A stretch of 64,000 bases of DNA, taken from assembly GCA_902780505.1 (NCBI GenBank), contig CACZFN010000004.1, forward strand, positions 1 through 64,000, read 5' to 3'. Of this stretch, positions 14,131 to 21,701 are shown piece by piece. Under the pieces are notes generated by a model. That model did no database searches. It was not told the DNA's origin and saw only the letters and a list, made by a program, of their open reading frames with translations. The translations under genes and the position numbers were made by a program. Each line of letters begins with the position of its first letter. The first letter of the stretch is position 1. Source of the DNA: an uncultured Ruminococcus sp. (lineage in GTDB: Bacteria; Bacillota; Clostridia; Oscillospirales; Ruminococcaceae).

Positions 14131-14331
14131 ATGGCATATACACAAGCAAGTAATAAAGCTGTGCAGAGATACAATAAAAAAGTATACGATGATTTAAGAA
14201 TTAGAGTTAAAAAAGGAAATGGCGATAGAATAAAAACCCATGCTGCTCAAATGGGGGAAAGTATTAACGCTTTTGTTACAAGAGCGATAGATGAAACGAT
14301 AGAAAGGGATAATAAAACGGCTGACAAATAA
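14131..14331 (+). CDS. Ribbon-helix-helix regulator (Arc-like)
   Basis: A 66-residue basic protein. The strand-helix-helix pattern is visible: YDDLRIRVKKGNGDRIKTHA, then QMGESINAFVTRAIDETI. This is the Arc/MetJ fold used by antitoxins and small element repressors. GAAAGGGTG stands upstream of ATG 14131. No toxin partner follows: the stop is embedded in a terminator and the right att repeat comes next. With the operator triplet it is most likely a self-repressing regulator that may also control the divergent gene. Confidence 0.75.
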   Translation: MAYTQASNKAVQRYNKKVYDDLRIRVKKGNGDRIKTHAAQMGESINAFVTRAIDETIERDNKTADK

Positions 14332-14346
14332 TCAGCCGTTTACTCA
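14315..14346 (+). terminator. Terminator overlapping the RHH stop codon
   Basis: AAACGGCTGA (14315-14324) pairs with TCAGCCGTTT (14332-14341) and is followed by ACTCATTTTATT. The stop codon lies in the loop. Confidence 0.7.
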
Positions 14347-14479
14347 TTTTATTGGGAAAGTATAATTTCTCAATTAAATCAAGCTATAAAAGAAGTGATG
14401 ATATATGCCAATAGATATTTTAATATTTTGGTATTCTGCTCTGTTTACTCACCAAAAAACGCGTATTGAGAGTTGCAAT

Positions 14480-14504
14480 TTTTGTGCGTTGTTTGTGCGT
14501 TATT
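14480..14504. repeat. Right copy of the 25-bp arm-type repeat
   Basis: Identical to 128-152, with two TTTGTGCGTT decamers at 14481-14490 and 14492-14501. Its presence at both ends shows that the nested transposon lies entirely inside the outer element. Confidence 0.6.
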
Positions 14505-14619
14505 AGTTGCAAAAACACACAAAATAATACTTGATAATACTCAAATGACATTTTATAAAACCGCGTAAAATTGGCGTTTTCCGAGCGTTACAAAATGTTA
14601 CAAAATGAAAAAAAGTGAA

Positions 14620-14643
14620 TTCAAATCTCTCAATCCGCGCCAA
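14620..14643. repeat. attR copy of the integration repeat
   Basis: Identical to 39-62. The upstream tRNA-Ser arms are missing here, so this is the duplicated 3' end only. It marks the right border of the accessory region. Confidence 0.85.
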
Positions 14644-14651
14644 ACGGAAAA

Positions 14652-14697
14652 CCGCCTATTTACGTTAAACTGCGTAAATGGGCGGCTTTGTTATTTG
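14652..14697 (+). terminator. Ancestral tRNA-Ser terminator
   Basis: A 13-bp stem (14652-14664 with 14673-14685, one G-U pair) is followed by CTTTGTTATTT, directly after attR. From about 14700 to 15016 there is no credible gene, only short AT-rich hairpin-forming sequence such as TAACAGG/CCTGTTA near 14772-14798. Confidence 0.75.
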
Positions 14698-15016
14698 GAA
14701 AAAATACACGTAAAATGCATAAAAATACTGTATTTTTATAAAAGCCGGACACGAATTTGCTTTACAAAAAAATAACAGGAGTATTGGCGTACCCCTGTTA
14801 CTATCTCAGAATATGCTATGATTCCAAACATTGCTGCCTGAACCTCTACTGGTTAAGTATACCATGCCAGTATACAAATATCAATAGCCGCCGGGTATTA
14901 TCTCAGCGGCACTCTGTTATGCAGCTTTTTGTTTTACCTAAAAACGCCGGGGTAAATACACTGTTTACTCGTAGTGCCCTGTTTGCTTATATTTATTCTT
15001 TATTATTAATAATTTA

Positions 15017-15040
15017 GCCCCATAGCGTTAGCTATGGGGC
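15017..15040 (-). terminator. Hairpin after tRNA-Leu
   Basis: GCCCCATAGC (15017-15026) and GCTATGGGGC (15031-15040) form a perfect 10-bp stem with a 4-base loop, six bases after the CCA of tRNA-Leu on the minus strand. The T-run is weak. Confidence 0.6.
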
Positions 15041-15045
15041 GCTGT

Positions 15046-15130
15046 TGGTGCGGGTGACAGGACTTGAACCTGCACACCATACGGCATTAGAACCTAAATC
15101 TAACGTGTCTGCCAATTTCACCACACCCGC
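15046..15130 (-). tRNA. tRNA-Leu(UAG)
   Basis: On the minus strand the acceptor GCGGGTG (15124-15130) pairs with CACCCGC (15050-15056), followed by A and an encoded CCA (15046-15048). The anticodon loop is ATTTAGG (anticodon TAG), the variable arm is long, and the T-loop is TTCAAGT. It is a complete class II tRNA of 85 bases with CCA. Confidence 0.9.
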
Positions 15131-15162
15131 ATAAAAATATGCCGCTTAAATAACGGCGTTTA

Positions 15163-15225
15163 GTGATGCCGCTGACCGGAATTGAACCGATACACTGTTT
15201 CCGGCAAAGGATTATAGATCCATAT
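15163..15225 (-). pseudogene. tRNA-like remnant (3' half)
   Basis: Read on the minus strand, this stretch has a T-arm (ATCGG, TTCAATT loop, CCGGT), an acceptor-like AGCGGCA end and a GGATCTATAATCC segment resembling a collapsed anticodon arm. No matching 5' acceptor strand is present upstream. It is probably the 3' fragment left at the far end of an old tRNA-targeted insertion, or a decayed tRNA. From here to 15555 there is otherwise only the possible broken ORF at 15308. Confidence 0.45.
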
Positions 15226-15307
15226 TGTGAAGATGAACCTGTTTAACACGTGAACATTGAATATTATACTACGTTTAGATTTCAATAAAAAGTCTATTCT
15301 TTAAATC

Positions 15308-15469
15308 TTATGTAAACATACAATCGAACATATGCACAGCTTCGGCGCAGCTCGTGTTATCGTTCCTGTCATTGTACCATGCAAAGCTGTACTAAAAGAA
15401 TATTACTATCCCTACGCTTTCAAGCGCCTGCTCGATCGTTGTGTCTGTGCGTGTGTTTTTCTTGACCAT
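15308..15469 (-). pseudogene. Possible small ORF with an in-frame TAG
   Basis: ATG at 15469 opens a frame beginning MVKKNTRTDTTIEQALESVG and running to TAG at 15392-15394. The same frame then stays open for 27 codons (YSFAWYNDRNDNTSCAEAVH and on) to TAA at 15308. Coding-like composition on both sides of the TAG suggests a recent nonsense mutation. There is no good RBS and no recognised family. Confidence 0.3.
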
Positions 15470-15555
15470 ATAATTCAATATTCTTATATCAAATGAATCT
15501 TAAAAGATACAGAATTATTTGGTTGTTCTGCTTAGTTTGATGATATAATAATGTA

Positions 15556-15891
15556 CTATTTGTTTGGTCTAATGCTGAGTGATTTTTTGATGAAACCAAT
15601 TGATATTCCACATATGATTGATATAGCTGAAAGTGCAATAAATAAGAAGCTAAAAGTATTAAACATTAAAAGTGGTAGAATTGACTGACATAGTATGCAA
15701 ATAATTATAGTTATTATACCGCTTTTATAATCAAATACTTTTATTGATGAAATGAAAGAAAAAACTATTGGAACAATATAAAACGCAATTGACTGATACA
15801 GCATTTCGTTTCCGGTTATACCGAGCAAATACCAAACAATTAACAAAGCATACATAAGTATAGTTACGATAAGTAAATAATAATTCTTCAT
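15556..15891 (-). CDS. Four-helix membrane protein, unknown
   Basis: A 111-residue hydrophobic protein with about four membrane segments (starting MKNYYLLIVTILMYALLIVW) and a short basic C-terminus. The start at 15891 has GGGAGG five bases upstream. It is AT-rich compared with the neighbouring housekeeping genes, which hints at acquisition. No family recognised. Confidence 0.55.
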   Translation of the reverse strand: MKNYYLLIVTILMYALLIVWYLLGITGNEMLYQSIAFYIVPIVFSFISSIKVFDYKSGIITIIICILCQSILPLLMFNTFSFLFIALSAISIICGISIGFIKKSLSIRPNK

Positions 15892-16059
15892 ATTATCCTC
15901 CCAAAAAGTTTTATTCAACTATTTGTAATTAATTATCTTTAACAAATTTGTCTTTTGAAAAATCAAGATAATATGGTTTATTAAGCTGGGCTTTAATAAA
16001 ATATGTTATTTTACTTTGCTTCTTTGAAGTCAAATTTTTACATTGCAACAGCCCCTATT

Positions 16060-16716
16060 TTATATATCATTATCTCTCAGACTATATACTGCACCCGCCA
16101 TATTCTGCGCAGAAAACAGGTACGATCCCGAAACAAGCACATCTGCCCCTGCCGCCCTTGCAAGAACAGCTGTCTGATCGTTTATACCGCCGTCCACCTG
16201 AACATGGGTATTCAAGCCGATACGCTCAATAAACTCTCTGGCTTCTGTAACCTTCTTTAGCGTAGCAGGTATAAAACTCTGCCCGCCAAATCCGGGGTAA
16301 ACTGTCATTATAAGCACATTTTCAACGGCGGGTATAAGCGATTCGATATCATCGACCGGTGTATCAGGCTTAACGGCAATGCCCGCCTTTTTTCCGAGTG
16401 AGTGTATCTTATCCACAACTGCACGCGGATTATCTGTAGCCTCAACATGAAATGTTATCATATCAGAACCAGCTTTAGCATAATGTTCGATATACCTTTC
16501 AGGTCTTGTTATCATAAGGTGAGTATCAACAAAACCCTTCGCGCACTTTCTGACATATTTAAGCAAAGGTTCGCCAAAGCTGATATTCGGTACAAAAACA
16601 CCGTCCATTACATCAAAATGAATCCAGTCACAGCCTGCCTGCTCGGCACGGTTTATCTCCCTTCCAAGCTCTGAAAAATCACAGGATAGAAGTGATGCTG
16701 AAATAACAGTTGCCAT
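16060..16716 (-). CDS. rpe: Ribulose-phosphate 3-epimerase
   Basis: A 218-residue cytosolic TIM-barrel enzyme that interconverts ribulose 5-phosphate and xylulose 5-phosphate in the pentose phosphate pathway. Key motifs are ISASLLSCDF at the start, HFDVMDGVFVPNISFG (His and Asp metal/acid-base residues), HLMITRPERYI, MTVYPGFGGQSF, VDGGIN (second catalytic Asp) and GADVLVSGSYLF (phosphate binding). The length is standard. GGGGGAGG lies before the ATG. It follows yfbR by 14 bases on the same strand. Confidence 0.95.
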   Translation of the reverse strand: MATVISASLLSCDFSELGREINRAEQAGCDWIHFDVMDGVFVPNISFGEPLLKYVRKCAKGFVDTHLMITRPERYIEHYAKAGSDMITFHVEATDNPRAVVDKIHSLGKKAGIAVKPDTPVDDIESLIPAVENVLIMTVYPGFGGQSFIPATLKKVTEAREFIERIGLNTHVQVDGGINDQTAVLARAAGADVLVSGSYLFSAQNMAGAVYSLRDNDI

Positions 16717-16730
16717 TGAACCTCCCCCTT

Positions 16731-17312
16731 TTATGCCTGTTCGTCAAGTGTGAGCCCATATGCAGGCAGGAATTCTTCAAGAAATTCGTCTGCTTCTGCA
16801 CAGCCAAGCTTTTTAATGGAAGCAAGCGTTGAGCTTTCAGCCTTGACAAAATCATTATTGCCCATATTGCGTTCATCAAGGCACTTTATCAGTGCTGAGA
16901 TCTTGTCTGCTGCTTTTACAAGCTGCCATAATTCCTTCTCCCCTTCTGTCGGAACAAAAAGGTCGCTGTATTCGTCTTTAAGATCATCAGGCAGGTAGCT
17001 TAAAAGCTTATTCTTGGCATTTTCCTCAATTTCACCATAAGCATCACGGATCTCGGGGTTATAATACTTTATAGGCGTGGGAAGATCGCCTGTTATTATT
17101 TCGGTACAGTCATGATACATTGCAAGCAAAGCACAGCGTTCCGGGTTCACACGGCCGTTATGCCTTTTATTGCGCATTACAGCAAGAACGTGGGCTATAT
17201 AAGCTGTTTCAAGGCTATGCTCGCTCAGGTTTTCCTGAATCGTATTTCGCATAAGTGCCCATCGGTTGATATATTTCATTCTTGATATCACAGCGAAAAA
17301 ATTATAATTCAT
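16731..17312 (-). CDS. yfbR: 5'-deoxynucleotidase, HD domain
   Basis: A 193-residue HD-domain phosphohydrolase expected to dephosphorylate deoxynucleoside 5'-monophosphates. The metal site is visible: ENLSEHSLETAYIAH (first His), MYHDCTEIITGDLPTPIKYY (HD pair) and KAADKISALIKC (last Asp). These match the YfbR/YfdR family, as does the length. AAAGGAG stands upstream of ATG 17312. Probably co-transcribed with rpe. Confidence 0.88.
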   Translation of the reverse strand: MNYNFFAVISRMKYINRWALMRNTIQENLSEHSLETAYIAHVLAVMRNKRHNGRVNPERCALLAMYHDCTEIITGDLPTPIKYYNPEIRDAYGEIEENAKNKLLSYLPDDLKDEYSDLFVPTEGEKELWQLVKAADKISALIKCLDERNMGNNDFVKAESSTLASIKKLGCAEADEFLEEFLPAYGLTLDEQA

Positions 17313-17350
17313 TAAATTCTCCTTTTATACTTCAGCTTGCAAAACGCCTG

Positions 17351-17983
17351 TTATTTCTTACCGATCACCTTAGCTTCGGTGCATTTTGTCAGCAGATATT
17401 CATACGTGCCTTCAGGAACATCATTGTACATAGCATAAAAGCCACGGTCATTTTTATCAACAAGCACAATACAATCTTCTGTATCCACAAGCTTCACAAT
17501 TGCCGAATATGGGATAACTTCCAATCCCTTTATCATAAACGGCCATGCTTTCAGTCTGTCATGATAAGTAAAATGGCTGTCATATAAGACGATCTCGCAT
17601 ATTCTGTCATAGTGTACTTCATACTTTTTTCTTAAATGCCGTAAAAACGCGGGACTTTTCAGAAAAGATTCAATACAAAACAAGACCGCAAAGCCCAAAG
17701 GAACAGCTGCTATAATAACTATCTTGAAAAATGTATTTTCATCATCAAATTTACTTTGCCATAGCATATCAAAAAGTATAATAGATATCCCTACAGACAA
17801 AAACAGCAGTATAGGCAGCAGCATTTTATTTCTGTAAACAGAATATGTACTCAAAAAAACTTCTTCGTCAACACTGGTGCGTATGTCAGCAAACGGTGAT
17901 TCTTTATTATCTGATAAATACGCTTCTTCCTCAACAAGTTTATATCTTGTATTATAAACAAAAGCTCTTTCACGTTTTTGCAT
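17351..17983 (-). CDS. YcxB-like membrane protein
   Basis: A 210-residue protein with two adjacent membrane helices (about 55-105: MLLPILLFLSVGISIILFDM and IVIIAAVPLGFAVLFCIE) and a C-terminal cytosolic domain with WPFMIKGLEVIPYSAIVKL and a two-strand repeat, resembling YcxB-type proteins. Function unknown. ATG 17983 is chosen for AAGGGTG six bases upstream; ATG 17989 and GTG 17992 are alternatives. It is followed by yfbR after 38 bases. Confidence 0.6.
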   Translation of the reverse strand: MQKRERAFVYNTRYKLVEEEAYLSDNKESPFADIRTSVDEEVFLSTYSVYRNKMLLPILLFLSVGISIILFDMLWQSKFDDENTFFKIVIIAAVPLGFAVLFCIESFLKSPAFLRHLRKKYEVHYDRICEIVLYDSHFTYHDRLKAWPFMIKGLEVIPYSAIVKLVDTEDCIVLVDKNDRGFYAMYNDVPEGTYEYLLTKCTEAKVIGKK

Positions 17984-18019
17984 AACCATCACCCTTGAAA
18001 CGGCATATGAATCATTATA

Positions 18020-18047
18020 AAAACAGGCGGATAGCTAAATATCCGCC
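18020..18047 (-). terminator. Terminator of oadG-oadB
   Basis: On the minus strand, GGCGGATA and TATCCGCC (18026-18033 and 18040-18047) form a stem followed by TGTTTTTAT, eight bases after the oadB stop. Confidence 0.8.
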
Positions 18048-18054
18048 GTTATTT

Positions 18055-19287
18055 TTAGTGAGCAACTACGCTTAAAAGCACACCAGCCGCAACTGCCGAG
18101 CCGATAACGCCCGCAACGTTCGGGCCCATAGCGTGCATAAGCAGATAGTTTGTAGGAACAGTTTCCTGCCCGACTTTCTGAGAAACACGCGCAGCCATAG
18201 GAACAGCAGAAACACCGGCCGAACCGATAAGCGGGTTTATCTTTCCGCCTGTTGCAACGCACATTACCTTACCAAGAAGAATGCCGCAGGCAGTACCGAT
18301 ACTGAATGCGATAACGCCAAGAACGATGACCTTTAAGAAAGATAATGTCATAATAGTATTCGCTGTAGTTGTTGCACCGACTGTAGTACCGAGGAATATA
18401 GTTATGATATTCATAAGCTCGTTCTGGGCAGTCTTTGCTATTCTGTCGCAGGCACCGCTTTCTTTAAGAACATTACCAAACATAAGCATACCAACAAGCG
18501 GAGCAGCAGATGGTATCATAAGCGCGATAACTACTGTAACAAGTATCGGGAAAATTATCTTTTCCACCTTTGAAACAGGCCTTAACTGGCCCATTACGAT
18601 AGAGCGTTCCTTCTTTGTAGTAAGAGCACGCATTATAGGCGGCTGAATAATAGGCACAAGTGCCATATAGGTATAAGCCGCAAGTGCGATAGTACCAACA
18701 CCGATAGAATCATCATTGGAAAGCAGCAGCGACGATACATAGATAGATGTAGGACCGTCTGCGCCGCCTATGATAGCAATGGAACCACATTCAGCAGCAC
18801 TCATGCCGAGGATAGCCGCACCTACAAAGGTAAAGAAGATACCGCCCTGCGCAGCAGCACCAAGCAGAAAACTCTTAGGATTGGCAATAAGAGGGCCGAA
18901 GTCTGTCATAGCACCGATACCGAGGAATATAAGCGGAGGATATATCTGCAGCTTTACGCCCATATACAGTATATCAAGAAGCCCCCCATGCTGCAATATC
19001 CGGCTATAGTTTATAAAGTGTTCGTTTACTGTACCGTCAGATTCTGTGACGGTTTCATATACCCAGAATTCCGAGTGATACATTCCTGCTTCCGGCAGAT
19101 TTGTAAGAAGCATACCGAATGATATAGGCAAAAGCAGAAGCGGTTCAAACCCCTTAGCTATCGCCAGATACATAAACAGGAATGATATAAGTATCATTAC
19201 AAGATTTTTCCAACCGCCCTCAACAAAGAAGCCGGCAAGACCGGAGGTATTTGCAAGGTCTGCAATAGTACCTAAAAACTGATCCAT
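18055..19287 (-). CDS. oadB: Na+-translocating decarboxylase, beta subunit
   Basis: A 410-residue polytopic membrane protein of the OadB/GcdB/MmdB family, which couples decarboxylation of carboxybiotin to Na+ export. The conserved membrane-embedded motif GSIAIIGGADGPTSIYVSS is present, as are GAMTDFGPLIANP near residue 125 and INPLIGSAGVSAVPMAARV near the C-terminus, regions known to carry Na+ and biotin-proton chemistry. The length is standard. It follows oadG by 38 bases. The substrate-specific alpha subunit and biotin carrier are not in the window, so oxaloacetate, malonyl-CoA or methylmalonyl-CoA specificity cannot be read here. Confidence 0.93.
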   Translation of the reverse strand: MDQFLGTIADLANTSGLAGFFVEGGWKNLVMILISFLFMYLAIAKGFEPLLLLPISFGMLLTNLPEAGMYHSEFWVYETVTESDGTVNEHFINYSRILQHGGLLDILYMGVKLQIYPPLIFLGIGAMTDFGPLIANPKSFLLGAAAQGGIFFTFVGAAILGMSAAECGSIAIIGGADGPTSIYVSSLLLSNDDSIGVGTIALAAYTYMALVPIIQPPIMRALTTKKERSIVMGQLRPVSKVEKIIFPILVTVVIALMIPSAAPLVGMLMFGNVLKESGACDRIAKTAQNELMNIITIFLGTTVGATTTANTIMTLSFLKVIVLGVIAFSIGTACGILLGKVMCVATGGKINPLIGSAGVSAVPMAARVSQKVGQETVPTNYLLMHAMGPNVAGVIGSAVAAGVLLSVVAH

Positions 19288-19325
19288 AGTTTCACTTTCC
19301 TTTCAAAATTGCTGATAAGCTGTCG

Positions 19326-19778
19326 TTAAAAAGGCCTTGTAAGTTCTGCCCATGCAGCCTGTGCCCATGCATTGCCGGCACGACCGCTTTCTGCTGATGC
19401 ACGCTTAATGCCTTTTAATACAAGCTTTTTCCCGGAAGCGGCACCAAAGGCCTCAACAGCCGCCATAATGACCGCAACTGTTTCCTCCTCTATCCCGCTT
19501 TCGATCACGGGAGGTATATCAGGCATTGCTTTCTGAACGGGCGGTGCTTTAAGAGCCTGCTGTGCAAGCATTGCGTTCTTTTCCGCTTCAGCCTTCTGTT
19601 CTTTCTTCTTATTGATGTGATCAAACATCTTGCCGTAAAGCATTACAAGCAAGATAAGAATAATAAGCCCTGCAAAAACAACACTAAGTCCTGTCAGGAC
19701 AACTGCAAGCACATCAAGGCCTGTAAAATCCTTACCGCTTAACTGTTTGGCAAGTACGGAAAGCGTATCATAAACCAT
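19326..19778 (-). CDS. oadG: Na+-translocating decarboxylase, gamma subunit
   Basis: A 150-residue protein with one N-terminal membrane helix (LAVVLTGLSVVFAGLIILIL), a Lys/Glu/Ala-rich linker and a C-terminal segment (IEEETVAVIMAAVEAFG, then GNAWAQAAWAELTRPF) typical of OadG-type subunits that hold the complex at the membrane. AAAGGAG lies before the ATG. It is first in the two-gene operon behind the promoter at 19836-19864. Confidence 0.85.
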   Translation of the reverse strand: MVYDTLSVLAKQLSGKDFTGLDVLAVVLTGLSVVFAGLIILILLVMLYGKMFDHINKKKEQKAEAEKNAMLAQQALKAPPVQKAMPDIPPVIESGIEEETVAVIMAAVEAFGAASGKKLVLKGIKRASAESGRAGNAWAQAAWAELTRPF

Positions 19779-19835
19779 ACGATTACTCCTTTATATATAA
19801 ATTTACAGATTTAGATAATTACACCAATCATATTT

Positions 19836-19864
19836 ATTATACTACAATTCAAAAAAAATTACAA
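19836..19864 (-). promoter_or_regulatory. Promoter of oadG-oadB
   Basis: On the minus strand, TTGTAA (19859-19864) and TATAAT (19836-19841) are separated by 17 bp. Confidence 0.6.
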
Positions 19865-19968
19865 GTAAAATCCCCAAGTTTTTTTTAAAATAATAAGAAT
19901 TTTTCTTATCTTTTTATTGATTTTTATTTCTAAAAAACAGCTTAATTGTTTGTTCATATTATTACAAG

Positions 19969-19997
19969 TTGACGTATCACAAAAACTATGCTATAAT
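19969..19997 (+). promoter_or_regulatory. Promoter of the MscS gene
   Basis: TTGACG (19969-19974) and TATAAT (19992-19997) are separated by 17 bp. The 110-base leader contains the hairpin ATGCAGG/CCTGCAT near 20025-20047, whose purpose is unknown. Confidence 0.8.
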
Positions 19998-20112
19998 GAG
20001 TGCAGACGTCAATAATCCTTATGCTCATGCAGGCAGAACTCCCTGCATTTACGGGCAATAACAGCATAGCACTTTTATGTTGTAAAATAACAAAAACAAG
20101 GGGCAGATAGTA

Positions 20113-20922
20113 ATGAGTGAAAAACTTTTTCAGAAGATGCTCGCATGGGCTGAGCATATCGCTCCCCTGCTGTTAGAAGCAATAGTCATACTTATTATAG
20201 GCAAGATAACCGCGACTCTTGTACTTAAAATAATGGCAAAGGGGCTTAAAAACAAACACATCGACAACACAGCACATACATTTATGATGTCGATCGTCAA
20301 AACGCTTATTTACACTTTTTCCGTGATAATAGCTCTTTCTGCGCTTAATGTTCCCATGTCGTCGATCGTTGCGACTGTCGGCGCGGCAGGTCTTACTATG
20401 GGACTTGCTTTGCAGGGAAGCCTTTCAAATGTTGCAGGCGGTTTCATAATCCTGTTTTCAAAGCCATTCCAGTGCGGTGATTATGTTGCGATAAACGGTA
20501 ATGAAGGCACAGTTGATGCAATATCTATACTTTACACACGTCTGCTTACCATTGACAACAAAGCTGTTTTTATACCGAACGGCACAGTTTCTTCCTCAAC
20601 CATCACAAACTTCACAAGGGAAAAGCAAAGGCGGCTTGAGATTGTATTTTCTATATCATACCCAAGTGATTTTGACATGGCGCGTGAGATAATATACAAA
20701 GTTATAAGCAGATCAGAATATGCAATACTTAACCCCGGCCCGCTTATAGTAATGTCAGACCATTCAGACAGTGCTGTAAAGATACTTACAAGGACATGGG
20801 TGAGAACAGAGGATTACTGGGATTTCAGGTTCTATATGTATGAAGCTGTCAAGAAAGCATTTGATGAAAACGGCATTGAGATCCCCTACAACCACGTTGA
20901 TGTAACTATACTCAACAAATAA
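20113..20922 (+). CDS. mscS: Small mechanosensitive channel, MscS type
   Basis: A 269-residue channel that opens under membrane tension to release solutes during osmotic downshock. Three membrane helices are visible (about 15-40, 58-80, 83-115). The pore helix has the Gly/Ala pattern AAGLTMGLALQGSLSNVAGGFIIL, followed by the cytoplasmic beta domain (FQCGDYVAINGNEGTVDAIS, VFIPNGTVSSSTITNFT). The length matches E. coli MscS. It is a single gene with its own promoter; convergent comFC lies 29 bases downstream. Confidence 0.93.
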   Translation: MSEKLFQKMLAWAEHIAPLLLEAIVILIIGKITATLVLKIMAKGLKNKHIDNTAHTFMMSIVKTLIYTFSVIIALSALNVPMSSIVATVGAAGLTMGLALQGSLSNVAGGFIILFSKPFQCGDYVAINGNEGTVDAISILYTRLLTIDNKAVFIPNGTVSSSTITNFTREKQRRLEIVFSISYPSDFDMAREIIYKVISRSEYAILNPGPLIVMSDHSDSAVKILTRTWVRTEDYWDFRFYMYEAVKKAFDENGIEIPYNHVDVTILNK

Positions 20923-20951
20923 TATAATAAGCGGCACAGCTAAGCTATAGC

Positions 20952-21701
20952 TCACTGTGCCGGTTTTATATCTTCATTTTCCTTTTGCAGAGGAGTAACG
21001 CAAATTGATGCACATATCACCCTTTCAAACCCCGCCTGTTTCAGAATATCAGCACAGGCATTAAGCGTTGAGCCTGTAGTAAGTACATCATCAACAAGAA
21101 TAACCGTTTTGAAGCCTTTATCCCACTTTGACTTAGGATTAAGTGAATAGGTGCTTTTTGCAGCAAGCTTTCTTTCGTCTGCCGAAAGGTTATGCTGACT
21201 GGTCTGTGTCTTTTTATGCACAAGCATCTCCCTGACAAGCGGCACGCCTGTTGAATAAGACACATAGCGTGCAAGTTCCCGCGCCTGATTATAGCCGCGT
21301 CTGAACTCTTTCTTTTTATACATTGGCACATATGTGACACAGTCAGCAGTTTTGAGCAAGTCGTTTTCTTCAAGCGCCTTATATATGTACGGTGCCGAAA
21401 ACTCTGCAAGGTTAAGGGCATACCTGTTTTTGAAATTATATATTGCGCGTTTAGCGTTTCCCTTATACTTCATTACACTTACAGCGTTATCATAACTATT
21501 CTTGCTCTGACAAGGCTCACCCTCGGGGTGAAGCTTACCGCAGAATATGCACTGCTCTGCACTTTCAAGCACAGGGAGCTTTTCAAGGCAATCATTACAG
21601 ATCAGCTTGTCCCACCTAATCGCCCTGCGGCAGACCGGGCATTTATTCGGAAAAAATATATCAAGCACAAACCTTTTTATCACCCTGCTGCGGTCATTCA
21701 T
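20952..21701 (-). CDS. comFC: ComF family phosphoribosyltransferase-like protein
   Basis: A 249-residue protein of the ComFC family, needed for DNA uptake or processing in competent Firmicutes and conserved more widely. An N-terminal zinc ribbon (CPVCRRAI, CNDCLEKL, then CIFCGKLH) precedes a type I PRTase fold with the PRPP loop VILVDDVLTTGSTLNAC. RRGYNQARELA is the second hallmark. ATG 21701 is preferred, with GAGGACGG upstream; ATG 21716 is also possible. Both overlap the end of recD2, so the two are translationally coupled. Confidence 0.88.
   Translation of the reverse strand: MNDRSRVIKRFVLDIFFPNKCPVCRRAIRWDKLICNDCLEKLPVLESAEQCIFCGKLHPEGEPCQSKNSYDNAVSVMKYKGNAKRAIYNFKNRYALNLAEFSAPYIYKALEENDLLKTADCVTYVPMYKKKEFRRGYNQARELARYVSYSTGVPLVREMLVHKKTQTSQHNLSADERKLAAKSTYSLNPKSKWDKGFKTVILVDDVLTTGSTLNACADILKQAGFERVICASICVTPLQKENEDIKPAQ

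Larger units (their letters stand above)
39..14643. mobile_element. Outer integrative element in tRNA-Ser
   Basis: A 24-bp perfect direct repeat (39-62 and 14620-14643) covers the 3' end of the tRNA-Ser gene and recurs 14.6 kb downstream. This is the usual footprint of a tyrosine integrase that uses a tRNA 3' end. Its own cargo is the interrupted integrase, a divergent control region at 9488-9561, small HTH and excisionase-like genes, a terminase-small-subunit-like gene, a sigma-like gene and an RHH regulator. Without the nested transposon (319-7310) it is about 7.6 kb. No capsid, portal, large terminase or conjugation genes are seen. A phage satellite or small integrative island fits best; this is inference. 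Confidence 0.85.

Noticed and set aside
14131-14331. RHH gene as the antitoxin of a toxin-antitoxin pair.
   Set aside because: No second ORF follows within the terminator-bounded transcript, and the divergent gene does not resemble a known toxin.
14757-15017. Open frame on the plus strand after attR.
   Set aside because: No RBS, low-complexity composition, overlaps the tRNA-Leu terminator and hairpin-rich intergenic DNA.
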